A stretch of 64,000 bases of DNA from Rhodococcus pseudokoreensis. GTDB lineage: Bacteria > Actinomycetota > Actinomycetes > Mycobacteriales > Mycobacteriaceae. The position numbers were made by a program, and so were the translations under genes. The notes under the pieces were generated by a model. It did not search any database. It was not told the origin of the DNA and worked only from the letters and a program-made list of their open reading frames with translations. Position 1 is the stretch's first letter, and every line of letters starts with the position of its first letter. Where the stretch lies: NCBI RefSeq assembly GCF_017068395.1, contig NZ_CP070619.1, positions 2,728,001 to 2,792,000 of the forward strand. Reading direction: 5' to 3'. This document shows, one piece after another, positions 45,455 to 53,726 of this stretch.

Positions 45455-46045
45455 ATGCCATCCGCCGACAATCCCCGCCGATCCGAACGGTCCCGGGGCG
45501 CGATCCTGCAGGCCACCCAGGAGCTGATCCGCGAGCAGCCCTACGCGAAAATCAGCATCGAAGGCATCGCCGCACGCGCGAAGGTCGGAAAGCAGACCAT
45601 CTATCGCTGGTGGCGGTCCAAGGGCGCACTCGTCGTGGACGCCCTGCACGAACAGAACGCGGCCGGCGCCGAGGAAGCCCTGGCCCTGCCCGACACCGGT
45701 GACCTCGCCGCCGACATGAGACTGGTGCTGCGCGCCACCGTCGACGAGTTCACGTCTCCCGATTTCGAACCGCTGTTCCGGGCGCTGTCCATCGAATCGC
45801 TGCAGGACACGGCCCTGCGGGAACAGATCGTCGAACGGATCTACCGGCCGCAGTTCGAGTTCGTCGCCGCGCGGTTCCGCTCGGCACAGGACGCCGGGCA
45901 GGTGCGGTCCGACGTCGACGTCGCGCTGGCCTTCGAGTTGTTCATGGCACCGATGTTCTACCGCTGGCAGTCCGGAGCCCACCCCCTCACCCACGAGCAC
46001 GCGGACGCCGTCGTCGACCTGGCGATGCGCGCCCTCGCACCCTGA
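45455..46045 (+). CDS. TetR-family regulator of the divergent glycosyltransferase
   Basis: 196-residue TetR repressor. The HTH spans about residues 10-58 (RGAILQATQELIREQPYAKISIEGIAARAKVGKQTIYRWWRSKGAL in part), which is the AcrR-like consensus with the YRWWRSK recognition helix. The C-terminal TetR_C domain is of the kind found in regulators of efflux and detoxification genes. Two AGACG/CGTCT dyads in the 93-bp divergent region suggest control of itself and the glycosyltransferase. The inducer is unknown, possibly the acceptor of the enzyme. Confidence 0.9.
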   Translation: MPSADNPRRSERSRGAILQATQELIREQPYAKISIEGIAARAKVGKQTIYRWWRSKGALVVDALHEQNAAGAEEALALPDTGDLAADMRLVLRATVDEFTSPDFEPLFRALSIESLQDTALREQIVERIYRPQFEFVAARFRSAQDAGQVRSDVDVALAFELFMAPMFYRWQSGAHPLTHEHADAVVDLAMRALAP

Positions 46046-46052
46046 ATCCAGG

Positions 46053-48158
46053 TCAGCGAGCGTCCTCGACGAACCCGAAATCGCCGTGCGCGAGGTCCTC
46101 GACGTGGACCACGCGCCCGGACGCGTCGGCCAGGGGGATCTTCCAGTTCGAATACTGGGTCTCGTCGGTACCCGGCTGATTCTGGATGCGGTACTCCCCC
46201 ACCAGGTCGGCGAGCGCGACACCCGACAGCAGCGACGGACTCCGGGCGATCAGCCGGTACAGCGCCTTCACGGTGTCGGGGATCGACGCGTCGTCCGCCA
46301 GCAATCCGCGGTCGCGCGCCAGTTGCAGGACGGCCTCACGCTGGTGCGCGTCGTGTTCCTTCTCCAGTTCGAGGTCGCGTTCGAGGAGCCCGAGCCGTGA
46401 CCGCAATTCGATGTGCTCGCCGGCGAGGTAGCCGGCGGTCGGCGGAAGGTCGTGTGTGGTCACGGATGTCAGGCACAGCGTCCGGTACTCCTCCGGCGGC
46501 GTCGGCCGCTCGCCGTCGTGTTCGAACCACAGGATCGAGGTCCCGAGGATGCCGCGCTCGGCGAGGTAGTCCTGCACCGCGGGTTCGAACACCCCGAGGT
46601 CCTCGCCGATCACCACGGCGCCTGCTCGCTCCGCCTCGAGCGCGAGGATCCCGATGAGCGCCTCGTGGTCGTACGTGACGTACGTTCCGTCGGCGGGCGT
46701 CTGCGCGTCGGCGGGGATCCACCACAGCCGGAACAACCCCAGTATGTGGTCGACCCGCAGGCCGCCCGCATGCTTCAGGACGGTGCGCAGCATGTCGCGG
46801 TACGGGGCGTACCCCAGTTCCGCCAGCCGATCCGGCCGCCACGGCGGCTGATTCCACTGCTGGCCCTGCTGATTGAAGTCGTCGGGAGGAGCGCCGACGG
46901 TAATGCCCTCCGCCAGAGCCGTTCCCAGCGACCACGCGTCCGCACCCCCGCGCTGCACGCCGACGGCCAGATCGTGCACGATCCCGATGTCCATGCCCGC
47001 CGCGCGGGCCGCGGTCTGTGCGGCGGAAAGCTGTTCGTCGCACACCCACTGCAGCCACGAGTAGAACTCGACCCGCGGCGCGAGCTTGCGCCGCTGCGCC
47101 TGCACCCAGTCGCTGTCCGGTGCTTGCGCTTTCGTCCGCCACCGGGGGTCGTCGGGCGGCAGTTTCTCGGTGAGCGCGCACCACGTGGCGAAGTCCCGCA
47201 GGCCGTCGCCCTCGACGCGGCAGAACTCCTCGAACGCGTGCTGCCTGCTCGGGCTGCGCTCGACCAGGAAGATCCGTTCGAGCACCCGGAGTTTGGCCCG
47301 GTACGACGGGTTGCGCGCTATCCGGTCGGACCGGTCGTTCGCCCGCGCGAATCGCGCTGCGGCGTCGCGCATCCGCGCATGACGTCGCGTCGACAGGTAC
47401 GCCGTCTCCGGGATGTCCTCGACGCGGATGTACAGCGGATTGACGTAGCGGCGGGTGGTCGGCAGGTACGGCGACGCCTCGATCGGGGGCCGGGGCTGCG
47501 CCGCATGCAGCGGATTGACGAGAACGTAGTCGGCGCCGTGGACGGAACCGAAGATCGACGCGAGATCCGCGAGGTCGCCGAAATCCCCCACACCCCACGA
47601 ACGACGCGACCGGATCGAGTACAACTGCGTGAGCACACCCCACCGCCTGCGGTCGCGCAGAGCGTCGGACGTGGTCAACCGCGCCGGCGTCACCACGAGC
47701 GTGCACGACGAGGAGGTGCCCGCAGTGGATGCACGGACCGTGTGCCACCCGCACGGAACCCCGGAGGGCACGGCGAATGTCGCGCGCCCCACCAGAACAC
47801 CGTCGACCTCCCGCGGATCGACCCACACCTGGAGTTGGCGGGCCCGGACGGTCCCGCCCGACTCGGTGTCGATGGTGACGTCCACGTTCTCGCCGTGCGG
47901 GACGTGGACCACGAAACGGGTCTCGGATCCGTCCGTTCCGACGACGACGGGCGGCAGCATCCGCCGCCACGGCGCCACCTCGCACTCGGACAGGGCGCGC
48001 CGCACCTCGTCCTCCGTTGTGGCGGGGACGTCGAGCGCTGCGAGGACGCTGCGGAGCGTGTCGTCTCCCACGTCGTGACGCTGCTTGTCCCAACCCTGGT
48101 ACGACGTCGCCACCCCGTGCCGGGCCGCGAGATCACGCAACTGCTCGGTGTACGTCAC
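46053..48158 (-). CDS. malQ: 4-alpha-glucanotransferase (amylomaltase)
   Basis: 701-residue GH77 enzyme that transfers maltodextrin segments in glycogen and maltose turnover. An N-terminal extension of about 180 residues with beta-sandwich character precedes the barrel, as in the actinobacterial and E. coli forms. Catalytic segments: LRVDHILGLFRLWWIP (nucleophile Asp), VVIGEDLGVFEP (acid/base Glu) and TTHDLPPTAGY (stabilising Asp). GTG 48158 is chosen since the longer frame has no good start; the ribosome site is weak. It ends 7 nt from the convergent TetR stop. Confidence 0.92.
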   Translation of the reverse strand: MTYTEQLRDLAARHGVATSYQGWDKQRHDVGDDTLRSVLAALDVPATTEDEVRRALSECEVAPWRRMLPPVVVGTDGSETRFVVHVPHGENVDVTIDTESGGTVRARQLQVWVDPREVDGVLVGRATFAVPSGVPCGWHTVRASTAGTSSSCTLVVTPARLTTSDALRDRRRWGVLTQLYSIRSRRSWGVGDFGDLADLASIFGSVHGADYVLVNPLHAAQPRPPIEASPYLPTTRRYVNPLYIRVEDIPETAYLSTRRHARMRDAAARFARANDRSDRIARNPSYRAKLRVLERIFLVERSPSRQHAFEEFCRVEGDGLRDFATWCALTEKLPPDDPRWRTKAQAPDSDWVQAQRRKLAPRVEFYSWLQWVCDEQLSAAQTAARAAGMDIGIVHDLAVGVQRGGADAWSLGTALAEGITVGAPPDDFNQQGQQWNQPPWRPDRLAELGYAPYRDMLRTVLKHAGGLRVDHILGLFRLWWIPADAQTPADGTYVTYDHEALIGILALEAERAGAVVIGEDLGVFEPAVQDYLAERGILGTSILWFEHDGERPTPPEEYRTLCLTSVTTHDLPPTAGYLAGEHIELRSRLGLLERDLELEKEHDAHQREAVLQLARDRGLLADDASIPDTVKALYRLIARSPSLLSGVALADLVGEYRIQNQPGTDETQYSNWKIPLADASGRVVHVEDLAHGDFGFVEDAR

Positions 48159-48353
48159 CCGTCGATCGTGCCAGTTCCCCTCGGGTTCCGCGCGTCTTCC
48201 GGACCGCCGCCGGGGCCGTCGGACCCGACTGCGTGATTGGCGCCGCGGCGCTTGGGGTAACTGTTCGGTAATCAGACGCACGGCGTCCACGGTGAGCGCC
48301 CGGTGGCACTCGGTTGGTGTACGCCGATGCGCCCGGCAACCGAGGAGTCTTCA

Positions 48354-49001
48354 ATGCTGCTACGTCTTCCCGGAGTCTATCGCCCGCAACACGATACGCA
48401 GTTGCTGGCCGGTGTCCTGGCGGCGGAGCCACTCGGTCCCCACTCCCGGGTGCTCGATCTGTGCGCCGGGACCGGTGCGCTGAGCGTGGCCGCCGCGGCC
48501 GCCGGTGCGGGCAGGGTGACCGCGGTGGACGTGTCGAGGCGGGCGGCGATCAGCATCCGGCTCAATGCGCTCGCCCGCGGGCACCGGATCCGGGTGATCC
48601 ACGGAGACCTCACCGAACACGTCCGCGAAGATCGGTTCGACCTCGTCGTGTCCAACCCGCCGTACGTCCCGGCGCCCGTCGACACCGTGCCCGACCGCGG
48701 TCCGGCGCGCGCCTGGGACGCGGGAAAGAATGGTCGCGCGCTGCTCGACCGGATCTGCCTCCAGGCCCCCGACTTGCTCGTCGACGGCGGGGTTCTGCTA
48801 CTGGCGCAGTCCGGCCTGAGCGGAGTCGAGAAGACGCTGACGATGCTCGAGGAACAGAACATGACGGTGGACGTCGCCGCGACGGCCGAGATCCCGTTCG
48901 GACCCGTCCTCGTCGAACGGCGGGAGATGCTCGAGCGTCGAGGGCTCATCGAGGCCGGTCAGACGCTCGAGGAAATCGTGGTGATCCGCGCCGTCAAATA
49001 G
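48354..49001 (+). CDS. HemK-like class I methyltransferase
   Basis: 215-residue SAM-dependent methyltransferase. The SAM-binding motif I is LDLCAGTGALSVAAA (about residues 31-45), the acidic loop AVDVSRR follows, and motif IV is SNPPYVP (NPPY), typical of enzymes methylating amide or amino nitrogen, such as glutamine in release factors or bases. It resembles HemK2/Mtq2-type or RsmC-like proteins; the substrate cannot be given. ATG 48354 has GAGGAG 6 nt upstream; ATG 48327 and others are less likely. It is convergent with purQ (56-nt gap). Confidence 0.8.
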   Translation: MLLRLPGVYRPQHDTQLLAGVLAAEPLGPHSRVLDLCAGTGALSVAAAAAGAGRVTAVDVSRRAAISIRLNALARGHRIRVIHGDLTEHVREDRFDLVVSNPPYVPAPVDTVPDRGPARAWDAGKNGRALLDRICLQAPDLLVDGGVLLLAQSGLSGVEKTLTMLEEQNMTVDVAATAEIPFGPVLVERREMLERRGLIEAGQTLEEIVVIRAVK

Positions 49002-49057
49002 GCGCGGGAGCCCGGGCGGCGCCGTGCGTGGCCGAGGCCCGCACGGCGCCGATCGGA

Positions 49058-49735
49058 TCAGGCGGAGATGACGCTGTCGAGCACGGAATAGAACATGCCG
49101 AGTCCGTCGTCGCTGGGCCCGGTGAGGGCTTCGGTGGCGTGCTCGGGGTGCGGCATGAGGCCCACCACGCGGCCGTTGGCCGAAGAGATGCCCGCGATGC
49201 CGCGCTGCGAACCGTTCGGGTTGTCGCCGACGTAGCGGAACACCACGCGGCCCTCACCCTCGAGTTCGTCGAGGACGTTCGCCGAAGCCTGGTAGCGGCC
49301 CTCGCCGGACTTGAGCGGGATGAGGATCTCCGCACCCGTCTCGTAGCGGGACGTCCACGCCGTCGACGTGGCCTCGACCTTCAGCCACTCGTCGCGGCAG
49401 ATGAAGTGCAGGCCCTCGTTGCGGGTGAGCGCGCCGGGCAGCAGGCCCGCCTCGCACAGAACCTGGAAGCCGTTGCAGATGCCGAGGACGGGCATGCCGC
49501 CCTGCGCGGCCTGGACGACCTTGCCCATGACGGGCGCGAACCGCGCGATGGCGCCGCACCGCAGGTAGTCGCCGTAGGAGAAGCCACCGGGGACGATGAC
49601 GGCGTCGACACCCTTGAGGTCGGCGTCGCCGTGCCACAGGCTCACGGCCTCGCCGCCGGCGAGGGTCACCGCGCGGGCGGCGTCGACGTCGTCGAGGGTG
49701 CCGGGGAAAGTGATGACTCCGACGCGGGCGCTCAT
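49058..49735 (-). CDS. purQ: Phosphoribosylformylglycinamidine synthase glutaminase subunit PurQ
   Basis: 225-residue class I glutamine amidotransferase that gives ammonia to PurL. The catalytic Cys lies in VLGICNGFQ, with the His/Glu pair in [10 protein letters not shown] near the C-terminus. The N-terminus [20 protein letters not shown] is typical. ATG 49735 overlaps the purS stop (ATGA). With PurS and PurL (encoded at 40024-42309) it makes FGAM synthase. Confidence 0.97.
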   Translation of the reverse strand: MSARVGVITFPGTLDDVDAARAVTLAGGEAVSLWHGDADLKGVDAVIVPGGFSYGDYLRCGAIARFAPVMGKVVQAAQGGMPVLGICNGFQVLCEAGLLPGALTRNEGLHFICRDEWLKVEATSTAWTSRYETGAEILIPLKSGEGRYQASANVLDELEGEGRVVFRYVGDNPNGSQRGIAGISSANGRVVGLMPHPEHATEALTGPSDDGLGMFYSVLDSVISA

Positions 49736-49971
49736 GCTTCGACGCGCCTCACGGTCCAGTCCTCGATCACCGTGTTGGCCAGCAGGGCCTCGGCGATCTT
49801 CTCGAGCTGAGCGTCGTCGACACTGCCGTCGACCTCCAGCTCGAAGCGCTTGCCCTGACGGACATCGGAAACTCCAGCGAAGCCGAGCCGCGGCAGCGCT
49901 CCGACAATGGCCTGCCCCTGGGGGTCGAGAATCTCGGCCTTGGGCATGACTTCGACGACGACACGGGCCAC
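49732..49971 (-). CDS. purS: Phosphoribosylformylglycinamidine synthase subunit PurS
   Basis: 79-residue small subunit that bridges PurQ and PurL. The sequence [19 protein letters not shown] and [14 protein letters not shown] is diagnostic. GTG 49971 is chosen since AGGAG lies 6 nt ahead and the product then has the usual length; a longer frame would add 14 unlikely residues. A TAAACT -10-like box lies at 50026-50031 on the minus strand, with a leader of about 45 nt. It forms a two-gene operon with purQ. Confidence 0.95.
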   Translation of the reverse strand: MARVVVEVMPKAEILDPQGQAIVGALPRLGFAGVSDVRQGKRFELEVDGSVDDAQLEKIAEALLANTVIEDWTVRRVEA

Positions 49972-50102
49972 GTGCTGCTCCTTGTAGTAGTGCGCGAGCC
50001 CAGAGTGGAACACCGGGCACCCGGAAGTTTACCGGGCTACCTGCCTGCGGTTCGCATCGGACGAACGGGACGAGCCATGCGTGCAGGCGCATACTCGAAT
50101 TC

Positions 50103-50750
50103 ATGCGACTGACTCACTTCGGCCACAGCTGCGTCCTCGTCGAGTTGAACGGTTCCACCATCCTCTTCGATCCGGGCAACTTCTCGCACGGATTCGAGGG
50201 CATCACCGGACTGGACGCGATCCTGGTCACCCACCAGCACCCGGACCACGTCGACCAGCAGCGACTGCCCGCCCTCGTCGAGGCGAACCCCGGCGCGGCG
50301 CTGTACTCCGACCCGCAGACCGCGGCGCAACTCGGCGGCGCATGGACGGGGGTGCACGCCGGCGACGAATTCGACATCGGCGACGTGCACGTCACCGGCA
50401 CCGGTGGGGCGCACGCGGTGATCCACCCCGACATCCCGGTGATCGACAACACGGCGTTCCTCCTCGGCGACGCCACCAACCCGGCCCGGCTGATGCACCC
50501 CGGCGACTCCCTGTTCGTCCCCGAGCAGAAGGTCGACGTGCTGGCGCTGCCCGCCGCCGCGCCGTGGCTGAAGATCTCCGAGGCCATCGACTACCTGCGC
50601 GCCGTCGCACCGCGGGTCGCGGTGCCCATCCACCAGGCGATCATCGCGAACGAGGCCACCGGCATCTTCTACGGCCGCTACACGGACATGGCGCCCGAGG
50701 GCACCGAGTTCCGCACGATGCCGAGCGAGTCCAGCGTCGAGGTGGCCTGA
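50103..50750 (+). CDS. MBL-fold metal-dependent hydrolase (UlaG-like)
   Basis: 215-residue metallo-beta-lactamase-fold protein. The metal motif HxHxDH is HQHPDH (His44, His46, Asp48, His49) with a later Gly-Asp in [10 protein letters not shown] and His in IHQAII. It belongs with the UlaG/YtnP-like group annotated as L-ascorbate-6-phosphate lactonase-like, with unknown substrate. ATG 50103 has a CATACT -10-like box 7 nt ahead and no ribosome site, so may be leaderless. A family A palindrome separates it from the convergent gene. Confidence 0.85.
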   Translation: MRLTHFGHSCVLVELNGSTILFDPGNFSHGFEGITGLDAILVTHQHPDHVDQQRLPALVEANPGAALYSDPQTAAQLGGAWTGVHAGDEFDIGDVHVTGTGGAHAVIHPDIPVIDNTAFLLGDATNPARLMHPGDSLFVPEQKVDVLALPAAAPWLKISEAIDYLRAVAPRVAVPIHQAIIANEATGIFYGRYTDMAPEGTEFRTMPSESSVEVA

Positions 50751-50754
50751 CGGC

Positions 50755-50800
50755 CCCGTGAGTACTTGTTAACCGCCGGCGGTTAACAAGTACTCACGGG
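50755..50800. repeat. Palindromic element family A, copy 3
   Basis: Perfect 23-bp inverted repeat without spacer (50755-50777 with 50778-50800). It fills the gap between two convergent stop codons: TGA at 50748-50750 and the minus-strand stop at 50801-50803. It differs from copy 2 only at its ends. It probably terminates both genes. Confidence 0.92.
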
Positions 50801-51505
50801 TCAGGCGGCACCGATCTGCGAAATCCGCCGCTCCCAGCGGTACACGTCGGGCCGTGCGTCGTGGAAGAGCGCGAGGTCGACGGCGTCGAGCATCGCCTGC
50901 CGCGGACCCGACGTGCCCAACTGCTTGGCGGTGACGGCGAGGCGCACCACGCCCCCGCGTTTGGCGGTGCGGCCGGAGCCGAGGACAAGGGCCCGGCACC
51001 ACCACGGTTCGGCGCGGAATCCCTCCCCGATCCCCAGTACCCGCGACCGCACCGACGTCCCGCGGTCGAGGTCGTGGACGGCGGTCATCCCGGCGAGCAG
51101 CCGGAACCCGGCGGACGGCAGTGCCGTCACGGCGCCCTGCGACGCCAGCCAGCGGGGCGGGGCGAACAGCCTGGTGCGCAGCCCGGTCTGCTCCATCACC
51201 CGGTCGGCCGCGAGCAGTCGCAGCCGCGCCTCGTGCTCGGGCAGCGCGGCGAACTCGGCCCGGCGGCGCTTGGTGGCGGCCTGGTCGTATCCGTGCAGGA
51301 CGACGGCGTCGCCGCGGGATCGGCGCGCGCGGAGCCAGTCCTGCGTCGCGGGGTCGTTGACCAGTCGATACTTGTCTTTCAGGCGTGGGGCGACGAGCAG
51401 CGACAGCGGCACGCCGCGCGCATCCATCTCCTCGGCGAACGCGGCCGCGAAGTCGCGCGTCTCGTCCTTGATCCCCGACACCGACACGATCAGCTGTCCG
51501 GTCAT
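50801..51505 (-). CDS. DUF2334 polysaccharide-deacetylase-like protein
   Basis: 234-residue protein with the NodB/DUF2334 barrel pattern: LIVSVSGIKDETRDFAAAFAEEMDARGVPLSLLVAP at the start, DAVVLHGYDQ in the middle, and FAPPRWLAS. The usual His-x3-His metal motif is not obvious, apart from the single HGYD. It may be a degenerate or unusual deacetylase. Similar actinobacterial genes are annotated as deacetylase only by fold. ATG 51505 is the start; longer frame upstream is less likely. Confidence 0.75.
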   Translation of the reverse strand: MTGQLIVSVSGIKDETRDFAAAFAEEMDARGVPLSLLVAPRLKDKYRLVNDPATQDWLRARRSRGDAVVLHGYDQAATKRRRAEFAALPEHEARLRLLAADRVMEQTGLRTRLFAPPRWLASQGAVTALPSAGFRLLAGMTAVHDLDRGTSVRSRVLGIGEGFRAEPWWCRALVLGSGRTAKRGGVVRLAVTAKQLGTSGPRQAMLDAVDLALFHDARPDVYRWERRISQIGAA

Positions 51506-51544
51506 GGCACCAGCGTGACAGGTGAACGTGAACACAGGGCAAAG

Positions 51545-51590
51545 CTCGTGCGCCTTTCCGGTAGTGGGAGCTACCGGAAAGGCGCACGAG
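51545..51590. repeat. Palindromic element family B, copy 2
   Basis: Perfect 20-bp stem: CTCGTGCGCCTTTCCGGTAG (51545-51564) with its complement at 51571-51590, 6-nt loop. Like copy 1 at 20295-20334 it is followed by a short GAGCGGCGGAGCC tail that runs into the TAG stop of the minus-strand gene, here the glutathione peroxidase (51603). Confidence 0.85.
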
Positions 51591-51602
51591 CGGCGGAGCC
51601 GC

Positions 51603-52097
51603 CTACTTCGGCAGGACGGCCTCGATGGCCTCGACGACCTCGGGGGCGTCGGGTTCGGTGCGGGGACGGAACCGCTTGACGACGGTGCCGTCGGGTGCGA
51701 CGAGGAACTTCTCGAAGTTCCACTGGATGTCGCCGGCGGCGCCTTCGGCGTCGGTGGCCTTGGTCAGTTCCTCGTAGAGCGGGTGCCGGTTGTCGCCGTT
51801 CACCTCGATCTTCTCGAGCAGTGGGAACGTGACGCCGTAGGTGGTGGAGCAGAAGGTTTCGATCTCTTCGGCGGTGCCGGGTTCTTGACCCATGAACTGG
51901 TTGCACGGGACGCCGATCACGGTCAGGCCGCGGTCGGCGTAGTCGGTGGCGAGCTTCTCGAGGCCCTTGTACTGCGGGGTGAGTCCACACTTCGAGGCGA
52001 CGTTCACCACGAGGACGGCGCGGCCGTCGTATTCGCCGAGGGACGTCGGCGCGCCGCCGAGTGTGTTGATGCCGATGTTCTGAACAGGAGTCGTCAT
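51603..52097 (-). CDS. Glutathione peroxidase family protein (Cys type)
   Basis: 164-residue thioredoxin-fold peroxidase. The peroxidatic residue is Cys37 in VNVASKCGLTPQY, where animal enzymes have selenocysteine. The resolving/structural segments GVPCNQFMGQEPG, and the WNFEKFL Trp-Asn pair, complete the catalytic tetrad. As actinobacteria lack glutathione, it likely uses thioredoxin or mycothiol systems to reduce peroxides. ATG 52097 is favoured; an upstream in-frame ATG adds 7 residues. A family B palindrome lies at its 3' end. Confidence 0.9.
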   Translation of the reverse strand: MTTPVQNIGINTLGGAPTSLGEYDGRAVLVVNVASKCGLTPQYKGLEKLATDYADRGLTVIGVPCNQFMGQEPGTAEEIETFCSTTYGVTFPLLEKIEVNGDNRHPLYEELTKATDAEGAAGDIQWNFEKFLVAPDGTVVKRFRPRTEPDAPEVVEAIEAVLPK

Positions 52098-52179
52098 GCG
52101 CACCAACGTAGCCAACAAACGTCTGTGCGCCCAGGCTTCGAATCGCCCGGGCGCACAGAGGTTTCCTTTCGGAGGGGTG

Positions 52180-53565
52180 TCAGCTCTTCACGAGTACCTT
52201 CTGCTCGCCGCCGGCAGGGCTCTCGGTGACCTGCTCTTCGGCGACGTCGCCGTGGCCGTCGTCGACCATCGTGGACTCGTCGAACGGGAGCTTGCCGTCG
52301 AGGACGGTGCGGACGCGCTCGTTGTCGATCGTGTTGGTCCAGGAACCGACGAGCAGGGTGGCGACGGCGTTACCGGAGAAGTTCGTGACCGCGCGGGCCT
52401 CGGACATGAACCGGTCGATACCGACGATGAGGCCGACGCCGTCGAGCAGTTCGGGACGGTGGCTCTGCAGGCCGCCCGCGAGGGTGGCGAGCCCGGCGCC
52501 GCTGACTCCGGCAGCACCCTTGGACGCGATGATCATGAACACCAGCAGCGACAGCTGCTCGGGGAAGGACAGCGGCTGGCCCATCGCGTCGGCGATGAAG
52601 ATCGAGGCCATGGTCAGGTAGATCGCGGTGCCGTCGAGGTTGAACGAGTAGCCGGTGGGGACGACGACACCGACGGTGGTGCGCTCGACGCCGACGTGCT
52701 CCATCTTGGCGATCAGGCGGGGCAGGGCCGACTCGGACGAGGAGGTGGCGAAGATCAGCAGGTACTCACGGGCCAGGTACCGGACCAGCTTGAAGATCGA
52801 AACGCCTGCAACGACGCGGAGCACGGATCCGAGGACACCGAACACGAAGATCAAGCAGGTCAGGTAAAAGCCGAGCATGAGGGTGGCGAGCTGGACGACG
52901 GCGCCGAGACCGGTCTGGCCGACGACGTTCGCGATGGCACCGAACGCACCGATCGGGGCGAGCCACAGGATCATCGACAGGATCTTGAAGACGAGCTTCT
53001 GGACGGAGCCGACAGCGCGGAGGATCGGTTCACCCTGCTTGCCGAGGGCCTGCAGCCCGAAGCCGACGAGCAGCGCGACGAACAGGGTCTGCAGCACGCT
53101 TCCCTCGGTCAGCGCCGACATCAGCGACGTGGGGATGATCGACTGGAGGAAGTCCATGGTGCCGCCGGCGCCGTGGGCATTCTCGGCGAGCGCCGCGCCG
53201 GTGCTCGCGGTGTCGGCGCTGATGTTCAGGCCGGTCCCCGGGTCGAGCAGGTTGCCCACGACCAGGCCGATGCCGAGGGCGACGGTCGACATGCCGATGA
53301 AGTAGGTGAGGGCGAGTCCGCCGACCTTGCCGACCTTCGCGGCGGCCTTCACCGATCCGATGCCGAGCACGATCGTGCAGAAGATGACCGGGCTGATCAT
53401 CATCTTGATCAGGTCGACGAACATCGTGCCGAGCACGCCGAGCGACTTGCCGACTCCCGGAGCCAGCCACCCCACGAGGATGCCCGCGACGACGGCGACG
53501 ATGACCCCCATGTACAACCAGTGGGTCCGGTCGCGTTTCTTCGTCTTCCCTGTCGCAGTACTCAT
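52180..53565 (-). CDS. dctA: C4-dicarboxylate/glutamate:cation symporter (DAACS family)
   Basis: 461-residue transporter of the dicarboxylate/amino acid:cation symporter family, with about eight membrane helices and two re-entrant loops. The serine-rich hairpin FATSSSESALPRLI and the GYSFNLDGTAIYL plus DRFMSEARAVTNFSGN motifs (substrate and cation sites) are intact. It probably takes up succinate, malate or fumarate, or glutamate. ATG 53565 has GGAGG 7 nt ahead. The gene is divergent from a CitA/CitB-type two-component system that probably controls it; a CRP-like site (53614) and a 17-bp dyad (53631) lie between. Confidence 0.9.
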   Translation of the reverse strand: MSTATGKTKKRDRTHWLYMGVIVAVVAGILVGWLAPGVGKSLGVLGTMFVDLIKMMISPVIFCTIVLGIGSVKAAAKVGKVGGLALTYFIGMSTVALGIGLVVGNLLDPGTGLNISADTASTGAALAENAHGAGGTMDFLQSIIPTSLMSALTEGSVLQTLFVALLVGFGLQALGKQGEPILRAVGSVQKLVFKILSMILWLAPIGAFGAIANVVGQTGLGAVVQLATLMLGFYLTCLIFVFGVLGSVLRVVAGVSIFKLVRYLAREYLLIFATSSSESALPRLIAKMEHVGVERTTVGVVVPTGYSFNLDGTAIYLTMASIFIADAMGQPLSFPEQLSLLVFMIIASKGAAGVSGAGLATLAGGLQSHRPELLDGVGLIVGIDRFMSEARAVTNFSGNAVATLLVGSWTNTIDNERVRTVLDGKLPFDESTMVDDGHGDVAEEQVTESPAGGEQKVLVKS

Positions 53566-53613
53566 GGGATTGTCCTCCAATTCGAGTGGCAAGCTGATCG
53601 GTGAGGCCGGCTA

Positions 53614-53627
53614 GTGACCGCGATCAC
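53614..53627. promoter_or_regulatory. CRP/GlxR-like site between dctA and the kinase gene
   Basis: GTGA, 6 bp, TCAC (53614-53627), the core of the CRP consensus TGTGA-N6-TCACA, mismatched only at the two outer positions. In Corynebacteriales, Crp/GlxR controls carbon transport genes through such sites. Confidence 0.5.
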
Positions 53628-53630
53628 GTC

Positions 53631-53647
53631 TTGGAAGAATCTTCTAA
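53631..53647. promoter_or_regulatory. Candidate response-regulator dyad
   Basis: TTGGAAGAATCTTCTAA is a near-perfect palindrome (7 of 8 pairs around a central A). It lies midway between the divergent dctA and kinase genes and is the best candidate target of the co-encoded CitB-type regulator. Confidence 0.45.
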
Positions 53648-53726
53648 GCGATCGCTTGGCTGGTGAAGTTTGTGTTCATTACGTTCAGGAGAAAATGCAT
53701 TGCCTCACCACCCGCCGAGACGGCCC

